Shown one piece after another: positions 29,938 through 36,803 of a stretch of 36,803 nt of DNA. Below the pieces are notes generated by a model. The model saw only the letters and a program-made list of their open reading frames with translations. It made no database searches and was not told the DNA's origin. This DNA is from Opitutaceae bacterium UBA2377 (GTDB lineage Bacteria; Verrucomicrobiota; Verrucomicrobiia; Opitutales; Opitutaceae). The DNA is taken from NCBI GenBank assembly GCA_002344205.1, contig DDSZ01000022.1, positions 178 through 36,980 on the forward strand, written 5' to 3'. Each line of letters starts with the position of its first letter. The first letter of the stretch is position 1. The position numbers and the translations under genes are program-made.

Positions 29938-30180
29938 TTACCGCAGGCGTTTGTTCGCGAACGCGTGTCCGGATCCTGACTTCAGGTAGCGCTCGAATGC
30001 GAGCGCCTGAGCCTTGTTTGAAAACGCCAGATAGGTTTTTAACTGCCAAGGGCGATGGGGTGCAGTGCTCACATTTTTACCGGAGTTGTGGTCCTTGATT
30101 CGCTGACGCAAGTCGTCGGTATAGCCGATATACCGCTTTTCTGCTCCGGCGGTGCTCTCCATCAGGTAAACGTAGTGCAT
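29938..30180 (-). CDS. Small GIY-YIG nuclease-domain protein
   Basis: 80 residues from ATG 30180. It begins MHYVYLMESTAGAEKRYIGY, giving the paired YVY...YIG motif, followed by TDDLRQRIKDHNSGKN and the conserved FERYLKSGSG near the end. This is the short YhbQ-like GIY-YIG type, whose cellular substrate is uncertain but which carries a nuclease fold. It is a single gene; a same-frame partial duplicate of its C-terminal half follows directly after its stop. Family copies commonly sit in repetitive intergenic settings. There is no sign of a homing-endonuclease host intron here. Expression cannot be judged. Confidence 0.88.
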   Translation of the reverse strand: MHYVYLMESTAGAEKRYIGYTDDLRQRIKDHNSGKNVSTAPHRPWQLKTYLAFSNKAQALAFERYLKSGSGHAFANKRLR

Positions 30181-30389
30181 GGAGCAAAAATGATGTTACG
30201 GGCTCATTGCGCCGGAGTTCCATGGGCTCATGTCATGTGTTTGCCCTGCTTTGCCAAGGCTTCGCAGGGCACCCTTCGCCGCGAACGATGGAGTGGCAAG
30301 CGAACATCGTGCCTGCCCGAAGGATGGCAGTGCCACCGTAACCGAGCGTAATGTTTGAAATGGGTCTGTAGCGTGCGCTAAATGGGTAG
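30181..30389. other. Intergenic region with hairpin
   Basis: No gene is supported. A stem-loop at 30243-30270 (GCCCTGC / GCAGGGC with an inner GCC/GGC pair) lies about 120 bp beyond the end of the tail-fibre gene on its strand. It could end that transcript, although there is no T-tract. Confidence 0.4.
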
Positions 30390-33300
30390 CTAGCGCCCGA
30401 CAGGCTGTAATGACTCCAGCGCAGCCACGCGGGCGTCGAGGGCGTCGAGGCGGCGGCTCTCCTGCTGCGCGTAGTCGAGGAGCAGTGGCACGAGTTTAGA
30501 GAAGTCCACCTGCCACTGGTCGAAGTCCTGCTCCTCGTCCTCGGGGTGGGTTTCGAGGATGGGCTCGGGTGGCGGCGGGGGTAACTTTAATACCACGGTC
30601 TTCGCAAGACTGTAAGTCACGGGGACGACTTGTGCACCAACAGGCGAAGTCTCGACGGCCTCTTCGTTGGCGGCGCGGATGGACTGCACTTCGAGACCGT
30701 GGGCCTCCAGCGCAGTCTTGTGCGCGGCGAGCTTCTCGGCGTTGCGGTCAGCGCGGGCATCTACGCGGGCTTTGCGGGCGCGCCACGCGGCGTAGTCCAC
30801 GGCTTGGTTGTCGCCTGGAGTGACGACGCCGAGCTTGACGAGCATGGGATGGGTGGCGGCGAGTTCTTGGGCGATGGGGCCGATGCCGGCCGCGCCGGTG
30901 GCCCGCCAGTCGTAGTCGCGGATGGCGATAGCTTCGATGATGGCGCGGACTTGAGCATGGTCCACCTCGCGGATGTTGGTCTTGAGCCGCTCGTCGCTGG
31001 CCGTGTTGTAGGCCGTCGCGGTTGTGGTGACGGAGATAGAGCCGACCTGCGTAGTGTCGCGGTAGAAGGCCATCGAGTTGCCGTCGGAAGTGCGGCGGCG
31101 GACAAAAACAGAGCCGGCGTTGCGCGAAAAGTGAAAGGTGCTGTCGGCCGAATAGAAGGTAAAGCCGTCGGCACTGCCGGTGGTGACATCGACGTTGCTC
31201 GACTGACCCCACACGTTGCCGGTGGCACCCAGCGCCGCCGTCACCGAGAGGCCGGTGGTGGTGAGGAGCATTCCATTTAACGGAGTTCCATATCCACGCA
31301 GTCGAAATAGTATGCTCGATGACGGGTTGTCCCATAAATCCTCGATGACTGTTCCTCCCGAGCTCGCTCCGTCAGCCATCACGCGGGTGCCGGCGGCATC
31401 ACCACCAAGCCGGATTTCACCGTTTTCGGAGTTTGCGCCCGACTTTGAGTTCCAGCCGGTGAATAACCCTTGACTGGTGGTGGATGAGATCGATGCTACC
31501 CTCCCGTTGACGCTGAGGCCGGAGGCGGTGACCGTGGTTCGGTCTGCGCCCGCGATTCTTGTATAGAGCCCGGCCCCTTCAAAAAATATATAGTTATCAA
31601 AGTCTGATGCGTTAAATACAATAATGCCACGGTTCGCATCCCCTCCGTAGCCCGTGAGGCGGATTCTATTCGCGCCAATCCCAGCAGGACCATTGACGAT
31701 CAGGCCGGCCGCAAGAGCGAGGTCGTTGAAGACCGGGGAGTCGCCCGTGCCGAGGCCGATGTCGGTGCGGAAGTCGGAGTCGCTGCGGGCGGTGACGGTG
31801 TTGTCGGCGTTAACGCGGATGAATCGGACGGCCGAGGGGTTGGCGAGGGTGAAAAGGTTGCCGCCCACCGTGGTCGCGCCGAGCGTGGTGCGAGCCGCGA
31901 CAGCGTCGGCATCGTCGAGGAGGCTGCGGCCGAAGGCGGTGATGCTGTCGCTGGCGAAGGTGCCGGTGTCGGTGGTGTAGAGGTAGCGGTCGGCGGCGAG
32001 GGCGGAGTTATCGAGGCCGGTGCCGCCTTGAGCAGAAGTGACGGGCGTGTTGTCGGTGAGGATGGTGCTGGCGGCGTTGGGGAGCGTGAAGGTTTTCACG
32101 GTGCCGGCGGGACCGGTGAACTGCACAAAGTCGGAGCCGGCAGCGAGGGCCGTCAGCGCGGCGTCGAGCGGTTGGTAAGTCGAAGCCGCGGCAGACGTAG
32201 TCAGATAATTCGCGGCCGTCTCGTAAGCCATCGTCCCAAGCGAGCCCGGCTGAACCGCGGAGTCGGCCAAAGCCAAGCTCGCAATCGCGCCGCTGCTCAG
32301 AGCAATGGTCCGGTTGGCGGACAGGTCGCCAATCGTGGCAATGCCAGTGCCGGCCGTGAGCGTGCGGTTGCTGGCAACGGCATCCGTGATCTCGTAGCCG
32401 CCGAGGGTTGTAGGCGTGCCCCCAAGCTGGCCCCAAGTCAGACCTGTCAGGCCGGAGCCGTTGCCGTCTGTGTCGAGCTTGTCATCAAGCGCCGCCTGTA
32501 GGTCAAGCTGGTCGGTCAGGTCGCCACCGATTGCGCCCCAATCTACGCCTTCGCCGGCTGCTGCCGCAATCGTGATGCTGTCGCTGCCGGCGTTGGTGGT
32601 GATCGTGATGTTTGAGCCGGCTAAAAGGGTCAGGGTGTCGGCCGTGGAGTCGGCAACCACGTTGTCCTGTCCGCTCACGGAGATAGTTGAAAACGTGTTG
32701 GGCAGCGTTGGTGTCCCGCTTAGGTCAGAATAGGCCCCCGATGTCGCAACTACGGCCAAAGTAGGCTTGTCCAGCAGGTCGTCGTATCTCCCCGAGAATG
32801 CTACGTCTGCCAGATCGCCCGGCTGAACCGCGGAGTCGGCAAGCGTGCCCTGCGCGGACGTGGCGAAGTCAGTAGTCGCGGCGGCTGCCGCGCTCCCGAG
32901 TGTTGGCGTGCCAGACAGGTCTGAATACTGACCAGACGTGGCCACCGCAGCCAAACCGGAGACGTTTGCCGCTGGGACCGAGCCCGTTGTGATGTTGCCG
33001 AGAGTGGTAATTGACGAAGATCCGGCCCACGTCGAAAGGGCGACATCTTCGACATTGCCCAGACCAACCTTGGACTTGCCGAGCGTCACAATCCACGCCG
33101 GGTCGTTGTAGCTGCCGGTCAGGGAGACGTAGCCGGAGCCGATCTGTGCAGCAGTCAGGTAGCTGAGCGGATTGACCAGAGCCCAAGCGTCCAGATCCGC
33201 ATCCCATGCCTGAACATTCGTCCCCGGAACCAAGCCCAAGGTAGTGTGCATGATGGCCTGCGTCGTATTGGACAGCAGGTTTCGACCGAGGCTGGTAATG

Positions 33301-33761
33301 GTCGAGACGGTCGCATTTCCTGAACCGTCGAAGTAGGGGAACACATTCGAGAAACTTCCGGCCAGCGCGACGAGCTTTCTGCCGTTGGCGGTAAACACCG
33401 CGAGATCCGCCATCCCGCTTCCGGCAAAATATGGAAGCCGGTCGGCTGCCGACGTGAGCCCGGCGAATGCGGTGAGGTTGGTGTTAAGCGGCTGGAAAGT
33501 GTCGGCGAAAAGTTCGGCCGGCAGCAGCAAGGTGGCCGCGGTGACATCGAGCGTGGCACCAGCCTCGAAGGTGATGGTGCGGGCGGAGGGGACGCGGAAC
33601 CCGGCGGTAAGCTCGCCGGCGTCGCCACTGGCCTTGGTCTTGGTGACGGCCTCGGTGGCGGCCGTGGGCAACACCTGGGCGAACGCGGGCCGGGCGCAGC
33701 CGTAGAGCGCGAGGGCGACCCAGAGCAGGAGCCCGGTGAGAGATTTGTGGGAGGTTTTCAT
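30390..33761 (-). CDS. Tail-fibre-like protein with signal peptide and C-terminal S74 self-cleaving chaperone domain
   Basis: 1123 residues from ATG 33761. The N-terminus is a Sec signal peptide (TGLLLWVALALYGC, likely cleavage after AFA at residue 28), which phage fibres do not normally have. The centre is repetitive fibre-like sequence: SGQYSDLSGTPTL, SGRYDDLLDKPTL, SGAYSDLSGTPTL, and ADSAVQPG twice. The C-terminus is an intramolecular chaperone of the endosialidase (S74) type: S922-D923 in ASDERLKTNIREVDHAQV, then RDYDWRATGAAGIGPIAQEL and NQAVDYAAWRARKARV, then a coiled-coil end (DALDARVAALESLQPV). In characterised S74 proteins cleavage precedes this serine after trimer formation. It is the last gene of the operon, 9 bp after the preceding stop. 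Confidence 0.85.
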   Translation of the reverse strand: MKTSHKSLTGLLLWVALALYGCARPAFAQVLPTAATEAVTKTKASGDAGELTAGFRVPSARTITFEAGATLDVTAATLLLPAELFADTFQPLNTNLTAFAGLTSAADRLPYFAGSGMADLAVFTANGRKLVALAGSFSNVFPYFDGSGNATVSTITSLGRNLLSNTTQAIMHTTLGLVPGTNVQAWDADLDAWALVNPLSYLTAAQIGSGYVSLTGSYNDPAWIVTLGKSKVGLGNVEDVALSTWAGSSSITTLGNITTGSVPAANVSGLAAVATSGQYSDLSGTPTLGSAAAAATTDFATSAQGTLADSAVQPGDLADVAFSGRYDDLLDKPTLAVVATSGAYSDLSGTPTLPNTFSTISVSGQDNVVADSTADTLTLLAGSNITITTNAGSDSITIAAAAGEGVDWGAIGGDLTDQLDLQAALDDKLDTDGNGSGLTGLTWGQLGGTPTTLGGYEITDAVASNRTLTAGTGIATIGDLSANRTIALSSGAIASLALADSAVQPGSLGTMAYETAANYLTTSAAASTYQPLDAALTALAAGSDFVQFTGPAGTVKTFTLPNAASTILTDNTPVTSAQGGTGLDNSALAADRYLYTTDTGTFASDSITAFGRSLLDDADAVAARTTLGATTVGGNLFTLANPSAVRFIRVNADNTVTARSDSDFRTDIGLGTGDSPVFNDLALAAGLIVNGPAGIGANRIRLTGYGGDANRGIIVFNASDFDNYIFFEGAGLYTRIAGADRTTVTASGLSVNGRVASISSTTSQGLFTGWNSKSGANSENGEIRLGGDAAGTRVMADGASSGGTVIEDLWDNPSSSILFRLRGYGTPLNGMLLTTTGLSVTAALGATGNVWGQSSNVDVTTGSADGFTFYSADSTFHFSRNAGSVFVRRRTSDGNSMAFYRDTTQVGSISVTTTATAYNTASDERLKTNIREVDHAQVRAIIEAIAIRDYDWRATGAAGIGPIAQELAATHPMLVKLGVVTPGDNQAVDYAAWRARKARVDARADRNAEKLAAHKTALEAHGLEVQSIRAANEEAVETSPVGAQVVPVTYSLAKTVVLKLPPPPPEPILETHPEDEEQDFDQWQVDFSKLVPLLLDYAQQESRRLDALDARVAALESLQPVGR
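32245..32267 (-). repeat. Direct repeat in fibre gene, copy 1
   Basis: A 23-base sequence identical to 32818-32840, encoding the ADSAVQPG unit. Such internal repeats allow recombination that changes fibre length. Confidence 0.8.
32818..32840 (-). repeat. Direct repeat in fibre gene, copy 2
   Basis: Identical to 32245-32267 over 23 bases and in the same reading frame, 573 bp apart (a multiple of three), so recombination between copies would keep the frame. Confidence 0.8.
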
Positions 33762-33770
33762 GGCGGAGAT

Positions 33771-34406
33771 TCAGGGGACATCCTCGGCGGGGCCGACCTG
33801 CAGGACGCCGGCGGCGAGCCAGATCGTGCGCCAGCCGCCGGCAGCATCCTTAAGCTGGAAGTGCTGGCCGTCGCCGGTGGTCTTGATGCGGTAGGTGCCG
33901 TTATCGGGGGCGCGGAGAGCGAGGGCTGCGGGCAACGGGTAGCCAATCTCGGCGGGGGCGGGATCGGCCTCGCCGCCGTAAAGGCCGGGCTGGATCTTGG
34001 CGAGGAACTGACGGCGACGGGTGCGGGTGGCGTCGGCCGACTGCACGAGAACCTCGACGGCGATGAAGATGCTGCGCTCCTGGCCGAGGGCGGCGGTGAG
34101 CTCGGCCGTGGTGAGGGCGAGCACGGCCTCGTAGTGATCCTCGACGGCGGCGAAGTCGTGTGCGGAGAAGAGCAGCGTGTTGCCGAGGCTGCGGGGCTTG
34201 GCGGTGACGAGGATGGTGTCGCCGACCGGGAGCGAGAGGATCTCGCCCCCGTCGTGGAGCCAGAGGCGCAGGAGGGCGACTTCGCCGCTGTGCCAGGTGG
34301 GCGGGCCAACCAAGGGCTGGGCATCGCCCGCGCCGCGGAGGAGGGCGTATTCCGGCAGTGGGCCGAAATTGAGGTGCAGGTCGATGGCGCGGGTCCAGGC
34401 GGGCAT
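33771..34406 (-). CDS. Phage-tail-operon-like protein of unknown function
   Basis: 211 residues from ATG 34406. Predicted mostly beta: WTRAIDLHLNFGPLPEYALL, ALLRLWLHDGGEILSLPVGD, NTLLFSAHDFAAVEDHYEAV, then a helix and strand pair ELTAALGQERSIFIAVEVLV with RRRQFLAKIQPGLYGGE. The sequence of an N-terminal beta domain ahead of a short extension recalls baseplate or receptor-binding-adapter proteins placed just before fibre genes, but I cannot name a family. It is followed by the fibre gene after 9 bp. Its own upstream gap of 74 bp contains a GCGGCCCC/GGGGCCGC hairpin (about 34436-34460). Confidence 0.6.
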   Translation of the reverse strand: MPAWTRAIDLHLNFGPLPEYALLRGAGDAQPLVGPPTWHSGEVALLRLWLHDGGEILSLPVGDTILVTAKPRSLGNTLLFSAHDFAAVEDHYEAVLALTTAELTAALGQERSIFIAVEVLVQSADATRTRRRQFLAKIQPGLYGGEADPAPAEIGYPLPAALALRAPDNGTYRIKTTGDGQHFQLKDAAGGWRTIWLAAGVLQVGPAEDVP

Positions 34407-34480
34407 GGGCTGGGCAGAGAGTGCCGGAAACGGTGCGGCCCCTGCGACGGGGCGCGGGGCCGCTGGGGAGCTTGGCGCGA

Positions 34481-35266
34481 CTATTCGTCGTAGGTGAAAA
34501 AGCCGGGGGTGAACTCAGTGACATCGAGCGAGCCGCCGGAGACGTATTCTCCGTGGAACACATCGCGGTGCAAAAAGTAAGGCCAGACGTTGAAGCTGCC
34601 GCCCAGGAGCGGGACCGAGACCGGATCGCCGATGCGGGCGCTGTAGCTGCCGGGATCTCCCTCCCCGACGAGCCCCTGGTCGTAAATCAGCCCGCCGCCG
34701 CCGAGGGCGAGCCGGCCACTGAGGCCGGAGTTGGCGTCCAACCCGGAGCCGCCGGCGCGCAGCGCGAAGGCAAAGACATGGTCGCCGCCGGCATCCTTGA
34801 AAATGGCATTGGCCAGGGCGGGATAGCCTTCGGGCGGACCCTCGACGACACCAATCCCAAAGGTGCGGGCGAGGGCAAACCCCGCGACCGCATCATAGGC
34901 ATTGGGCGGATCCTCCGGGATGGGCTCCCATTCCGGCTCGAGGCCGAGCAGGTGCGCTCCCGAAGCAAACGTGGTGGCGCAGCCGCGCCGGCGCGGCGAG
35001 GTGACGGTGCCGGCGAGCGCCACGGCGGGAAACGAGCAGGAAAGGCTGTAAGGGTCGCCGGATGACACGATATTCACCCCGCTGATGGAAAAACCGAGGG
35101 TGAGACTCTCCCAGTTGTAGTAGAGGTGCATGGCCTCCTCAAGGGAGAGGCCGCGCACAAAAAACGTCTCACTCTCCAGGTGCTCCGCGCCGAGGGCATC
35201 GAGATCGATGGTCTCGATGCAGAAAGGCAGCGGCTGCAGGCGGAGGAAGGCCTCGGCGGTGCTCAT
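34481..35266 (-). CDS. Phage-like hypothetical protein, beta-rich
   Basis: 261 residues from ATG 35266, overlapping the previous gene's stop as ATGA. The protein is mainly beta with Gly-rich turns: FFVRGLSLEEAMHLYYNWES near the N-terminus, FSISGVNIVSSGDPYSLSC, GLSGRLALGGGGLIYDQGL, and the C-terminal VWPYFLHRDVFHGEYVSGG. There is no signal peptide or membrane segment. The coupling with its neighbours and its composition suggest a virion or particle component of the same module, but no family is recognised. Confidence 0.6.
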   Translation of the reverse strand: MSTAEAFLRLQPLPFCIETIDLDALGAEHLESETFFVRGLSLEEAMHLYYNWESLTLGFSISGVNIVSSGDPYSLSCSFPAVALAGTVTSPRRRGCATTFASGAHLLGLEPEWEPIPEDPPNAYDAVAGFALARTFGIGVVEGPPEGYPALANAIFKDAGGDHVFAFALRAGGSGLDANSGLSGRLALGGGGLIYDQGLVGEGDPGSYSARIGDPVSVPLLGGSFNVWPYFLHRDVFHGEYVSGGSLDVTEFTPGFFTYDE

Positions 35267-35934
35267 ACCGGCAGCGGTGCGCCCCAGGGCAGCGGCTGGC
35301 GGATGGGGCGGCCGTTGTGACAGAGATCGAAGATGCGGAGGTGCGTGTGCACCGCCTGGTGCAGCCAGAGCGGAGTGTCGTCGATCGTGATGGCGAAGCC
35401 AGGCGCGGGTGTGGCGGGAAGGGCGCCGACGTAGCCGAGCAGGATATACCATGCGGTCTGCACCGGGGGCGAGCTGCTGTCCTCGCTGAAGAGCGCGGGC
35501 CAGTCTTCCCACTCTTCGAGGGCGGCGAGCGATTCGGCAAAGACCTCGTAGCTGCTGCCCCCGCCCCACTTCAGAAAGACGATGCTGTCGGCCACGACCT
35601 CGAGATCTGTGTCGAGGCCGGCGATGGTGGCGGTGCTGGCGGTGGTGGCGCCGAGCGCACCGGGCAGAAAGACACGGCCCGGGCGGACCTGCACCTGGGC
35701 GGGGTCACCATCCGCCACCTTGACGATCTGGAAGGGATGTAGCGCGGGCTCGGCCGCGGCCGAGCCGCCGGGCTGCGGGCGTGCGAGGGGCTCGAAATAG
35801 GTGCCGCCGGGCGTCGTGCTCACGCGGACCTGGGCGGAGCTGCGCGGGGTGATCGCGCGGAGGTAGCGGATGATGGAGGCGCCCCAGGCGGCATCGATCG
35901 GCGTGCGGTGGCGGGGTTCGTGCGGCAGTTGCAT
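35263..35934 (-). CDS. Phage-like hypothetical protein
   Basis: 223 residues from ATG 35934, whose first base is also the last base of the upstream stop (TGATG). It starts with a Pro/Arg-rich segment (MQLPHEPRHRTPIDAAWGAS) followed by beta-rich, Gly/Ala-rich sequence (RVFLPGALGATTASTATIAG, DLEVVADSIVFLKWGGGSS) and an end with LRIFDLCHNGRPIRQPLPWG. This pattern is common in tail-tip or adapter proteins but is not diagnostic. Translationally coupled to both neighbours. Confidence 0.6.
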   Translation of the reverse strand: MQLPHEPRHRTPIDAAWGASIIRYLRAITPRSSAQVRVSTTPGGTYFEPLARPQPGGSAAAEPALHPFQIVKVADGDPAQVQVRPGRVFLPGALGATTASTATIAGLDTDLEVVADSIVFLKWGGGSSYEVFAESLAALEEWEDWPALFSEDSSSPPVQTAWYILLGYVGALPATPAPGFAITIDDTPLWLHQAVHTHLRIFDLCHNGRPIRQPLPWGAPLPV

Positions 35935-36674
35935 CAGGGTGCGGCGGGATAGAGGTCGGTGTCCCACACATCGGCGCCGGTGCACTCCTGGACACGTTCC
36001 CACTTGCCGGCCGGGCCCTGGCGTTGGGCACGGTCGGCGGTCTTGAGCCAAACATAGCCGTTGGGCGCGGCGTCGAAAGGCTTGGCGGCCAGGCGGACGC
36101 CGATGCCGCCCACCGTGGGCTTGTTGTAGCTGCGGGTCGTGATGCGCGTAACCGGCGCGGCGACGATGTAGCTCTCGACGCCGCGCTGCAGCTTGGCCGT
36201 GAAATGCTTCGCGTTGTCGGTCATCGCGCCGTAGATCGCGGCCCGGGCGGCGGCCGTGGGCGCGGCGCGCCATTCGGCGATGGCATCGAGGTCGGAGGGT
36301 TCCAGCTCCTTTGAGCCGCCGGGCTGATAGATGGGGTGGCTTTCGAGCTTTTTCTCCAGGCCGCCGGCCTCGATCTCCTCGATGACTTCGGCGACCGTGC
36401 TGGTGAGCACGGGCGGGGTCTCGATGGTGAGGACGATGCGGGTGGTGCCCGGGCCATCGACACCGGCGCCGTCCGGGAAGGTCTCGACACTTTCGACGAC
36501 GTAGCCGGTGTAGCCGGTCATGGTTTCCCCAGGATCGGGTTCGGCGGCGATGAGGTCGCCGTAAGGGCCGCGGAGGGTCCGGATGATCTTGTCCTCGGTG
36601 GCATTGCGCCGCCGGTGCGGGCTGCCCGGGGCCTCGTGGATGCTGTCGGATCCTCTCCAGGTAGGCGTAGGCAT
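35934..36674 (-). CDS. Phage-like hypothetical protein
   Basis: 246 residues from ATG 36674. An N-terminal basic segment (WRGSDSIHEAPGSPHRRRNA) precedes a beta/alpha region (GYVVESVETFPDGAGVDGPG, RIVLTIETPPVLTSTVAEVI). The C-terminal part has DNAKHFTAKLQRGVESYIVA and RITTRSYNKPTVGGIGVRLA, ending GYVWLKTADRAQRQGPAGKW. No named domain is seen. It starts 5 bp after the stop of the next gene at the window edge and overlaps the following gene by one base, so it belongs to the same operon. Confidence 0.6.
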   Translation of the reverse strand: MPTPTWRGSDSIHEAPGSPHRRRNATEDKIIRTLRGPYGDLIAAEPDPGETMTGYTGYVVESVETFPDGAGVDGPGTTRIVLTIETPPVLTSTVAEVIEEIEAGGLEKKLESHPIYQPGGSKELEPSDLDAIAEWRAAPTAAARAAIYGAMTDNAKHFTAKLQRGVESYIVAAPVTRITTRSYNKPTVGGIGVRLAAKPFDAAPNGYVWLKTADRAQRQGPAGKWERVQECTGADVWDTDLYPAAP

Positions 36675-36679
36675 GGCGG

Positions 36680-36803
36680 TCAGGCGAAGGCGGTGCCGTC
36701 GCCCCAGACGGCGGTGGGAGTGGCGCCGGTGAGGCGGTCGGCGAGCCGGCGAATGCCATCGACGAGCTTGCCGGTGTTGTCGGCCGTGCGGCGGGCGTAG
36801 TCG
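36680..36803 (-). CDS. Partial phage-operon gene, start beyond right edge
   Basis: Only the last 41 codons are visible, in frame to the window end: DYARRTADNTGKLVDGIRRL, then ADRLTGATPTAVWGDGTAFA and TGA (36680-36682). The 5-bp spacing to the next start indicates the same operon. The helix-rich end carries no recognisable motif. Confidence 0.6.
   Translation of the reverse strand, partial: DYARRTADNTGKLVDGIRRLADRLTGATPTAVWGDGTAFA

Noticed and set aside
34421..35065. Plus-strand open frames across the phage-like operon
   Set aside because: They are antisense to a chain of translationally coupled minus-strand genes and have no coherent domain content.
30390..36803. A complete prophage
   Set aside because: No integrase, terminase, capsid, lysis or att site is visible. 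Only a tail-like end is present, and the fibre has a signal peptide.

Overview
The window is GC-rich, tightly packed chromosomal DNA. It most resembles a member of the Verrucomicrobiota, probably of the Opitutaceae type. That placement is an inference from gene content (a short ParE/ParC pair, a GxxExxY protein, a zinc-metallopeptidase/ATP-grasp pair, DUF6580, a PqqD-like/cNMP membrane protein) and from the dispersed intergenic repeats; no rRNA marker is present.

Layout. 1-1101 (minus): partial DsbA-family oxidoreductase and an AsmA-like membrane-anchored protein. 1210-5814 (plus): topoisomerase IV genes parE and parC, split by a GxxExxY PD-(D/E)XK gene and punctuated by four copies of a short repeat. 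6035-10159: a defence block made of a HepT/MntA toxin-antitoxin pair (minus), then a compact four-gene operon on plus: XRE regulator, C5-cytosine methyltransferase, MvaI/BcnI-like restriction endonuclease and Vsr mismatch endonuclease. Each junction overlaps, and most of the operon is visibly lower in GC than its surroundings. 10160-14022: two unknown membrane proteins and two RelE/ParE-type toxin-antitoxin pairs, set in a repeat-rich landscape that includes an exact 37-bp duplication and a 71-bp duplicated toxin-antitoxin leader.

14023-16845 (minus): ATP-grasp ligase, zinc metallopeptidase and a TonB-like protein. 17138-18997 (plus): ArsR-controlled operon (ArsR, SRPBCC/AHSA1, DUF899, small Cys-containing membrane protein) behind a perfect inverted-repeat operator. 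19000-21350 (minus): response regulator overlapping a PqqD-like/membrane/double cNMP-domain protein. 21351-26034: secreted HAD phosphatase with an AT-rich leader, a membrane-anchored coiled-coil protein with a clear terminator, a small unknown protein, a PIN-PhoH ATPase and a DUF6580 membrane protein. 26097-29762: core MetE-type methyltransferase, and a sialidase-like protein divergent from a putative glycosidase-like protein. 29827-30180: a GIY-YIG protein followed by a remnant of a second C-terminus.

30390-36803 (minus): a tightly coupled phage-tail-like operon running off the right edge. It ends in a 1123-residue tail-fibre-like protein with an S74 self-cleaving chaperone domain and, unusually, an N-terminal signal peptide. 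The rest of the operon is unrecognised.

The most original signals are the signal-peptide-bearing S74 fibre and its operon, the metallopeptidase/ATP-grasp pair, the repeat-bracketed GxxExxY cassette inside the topoisomerase operon, and the duplicated toxin-antitoxin leader in the repeat-rich region.
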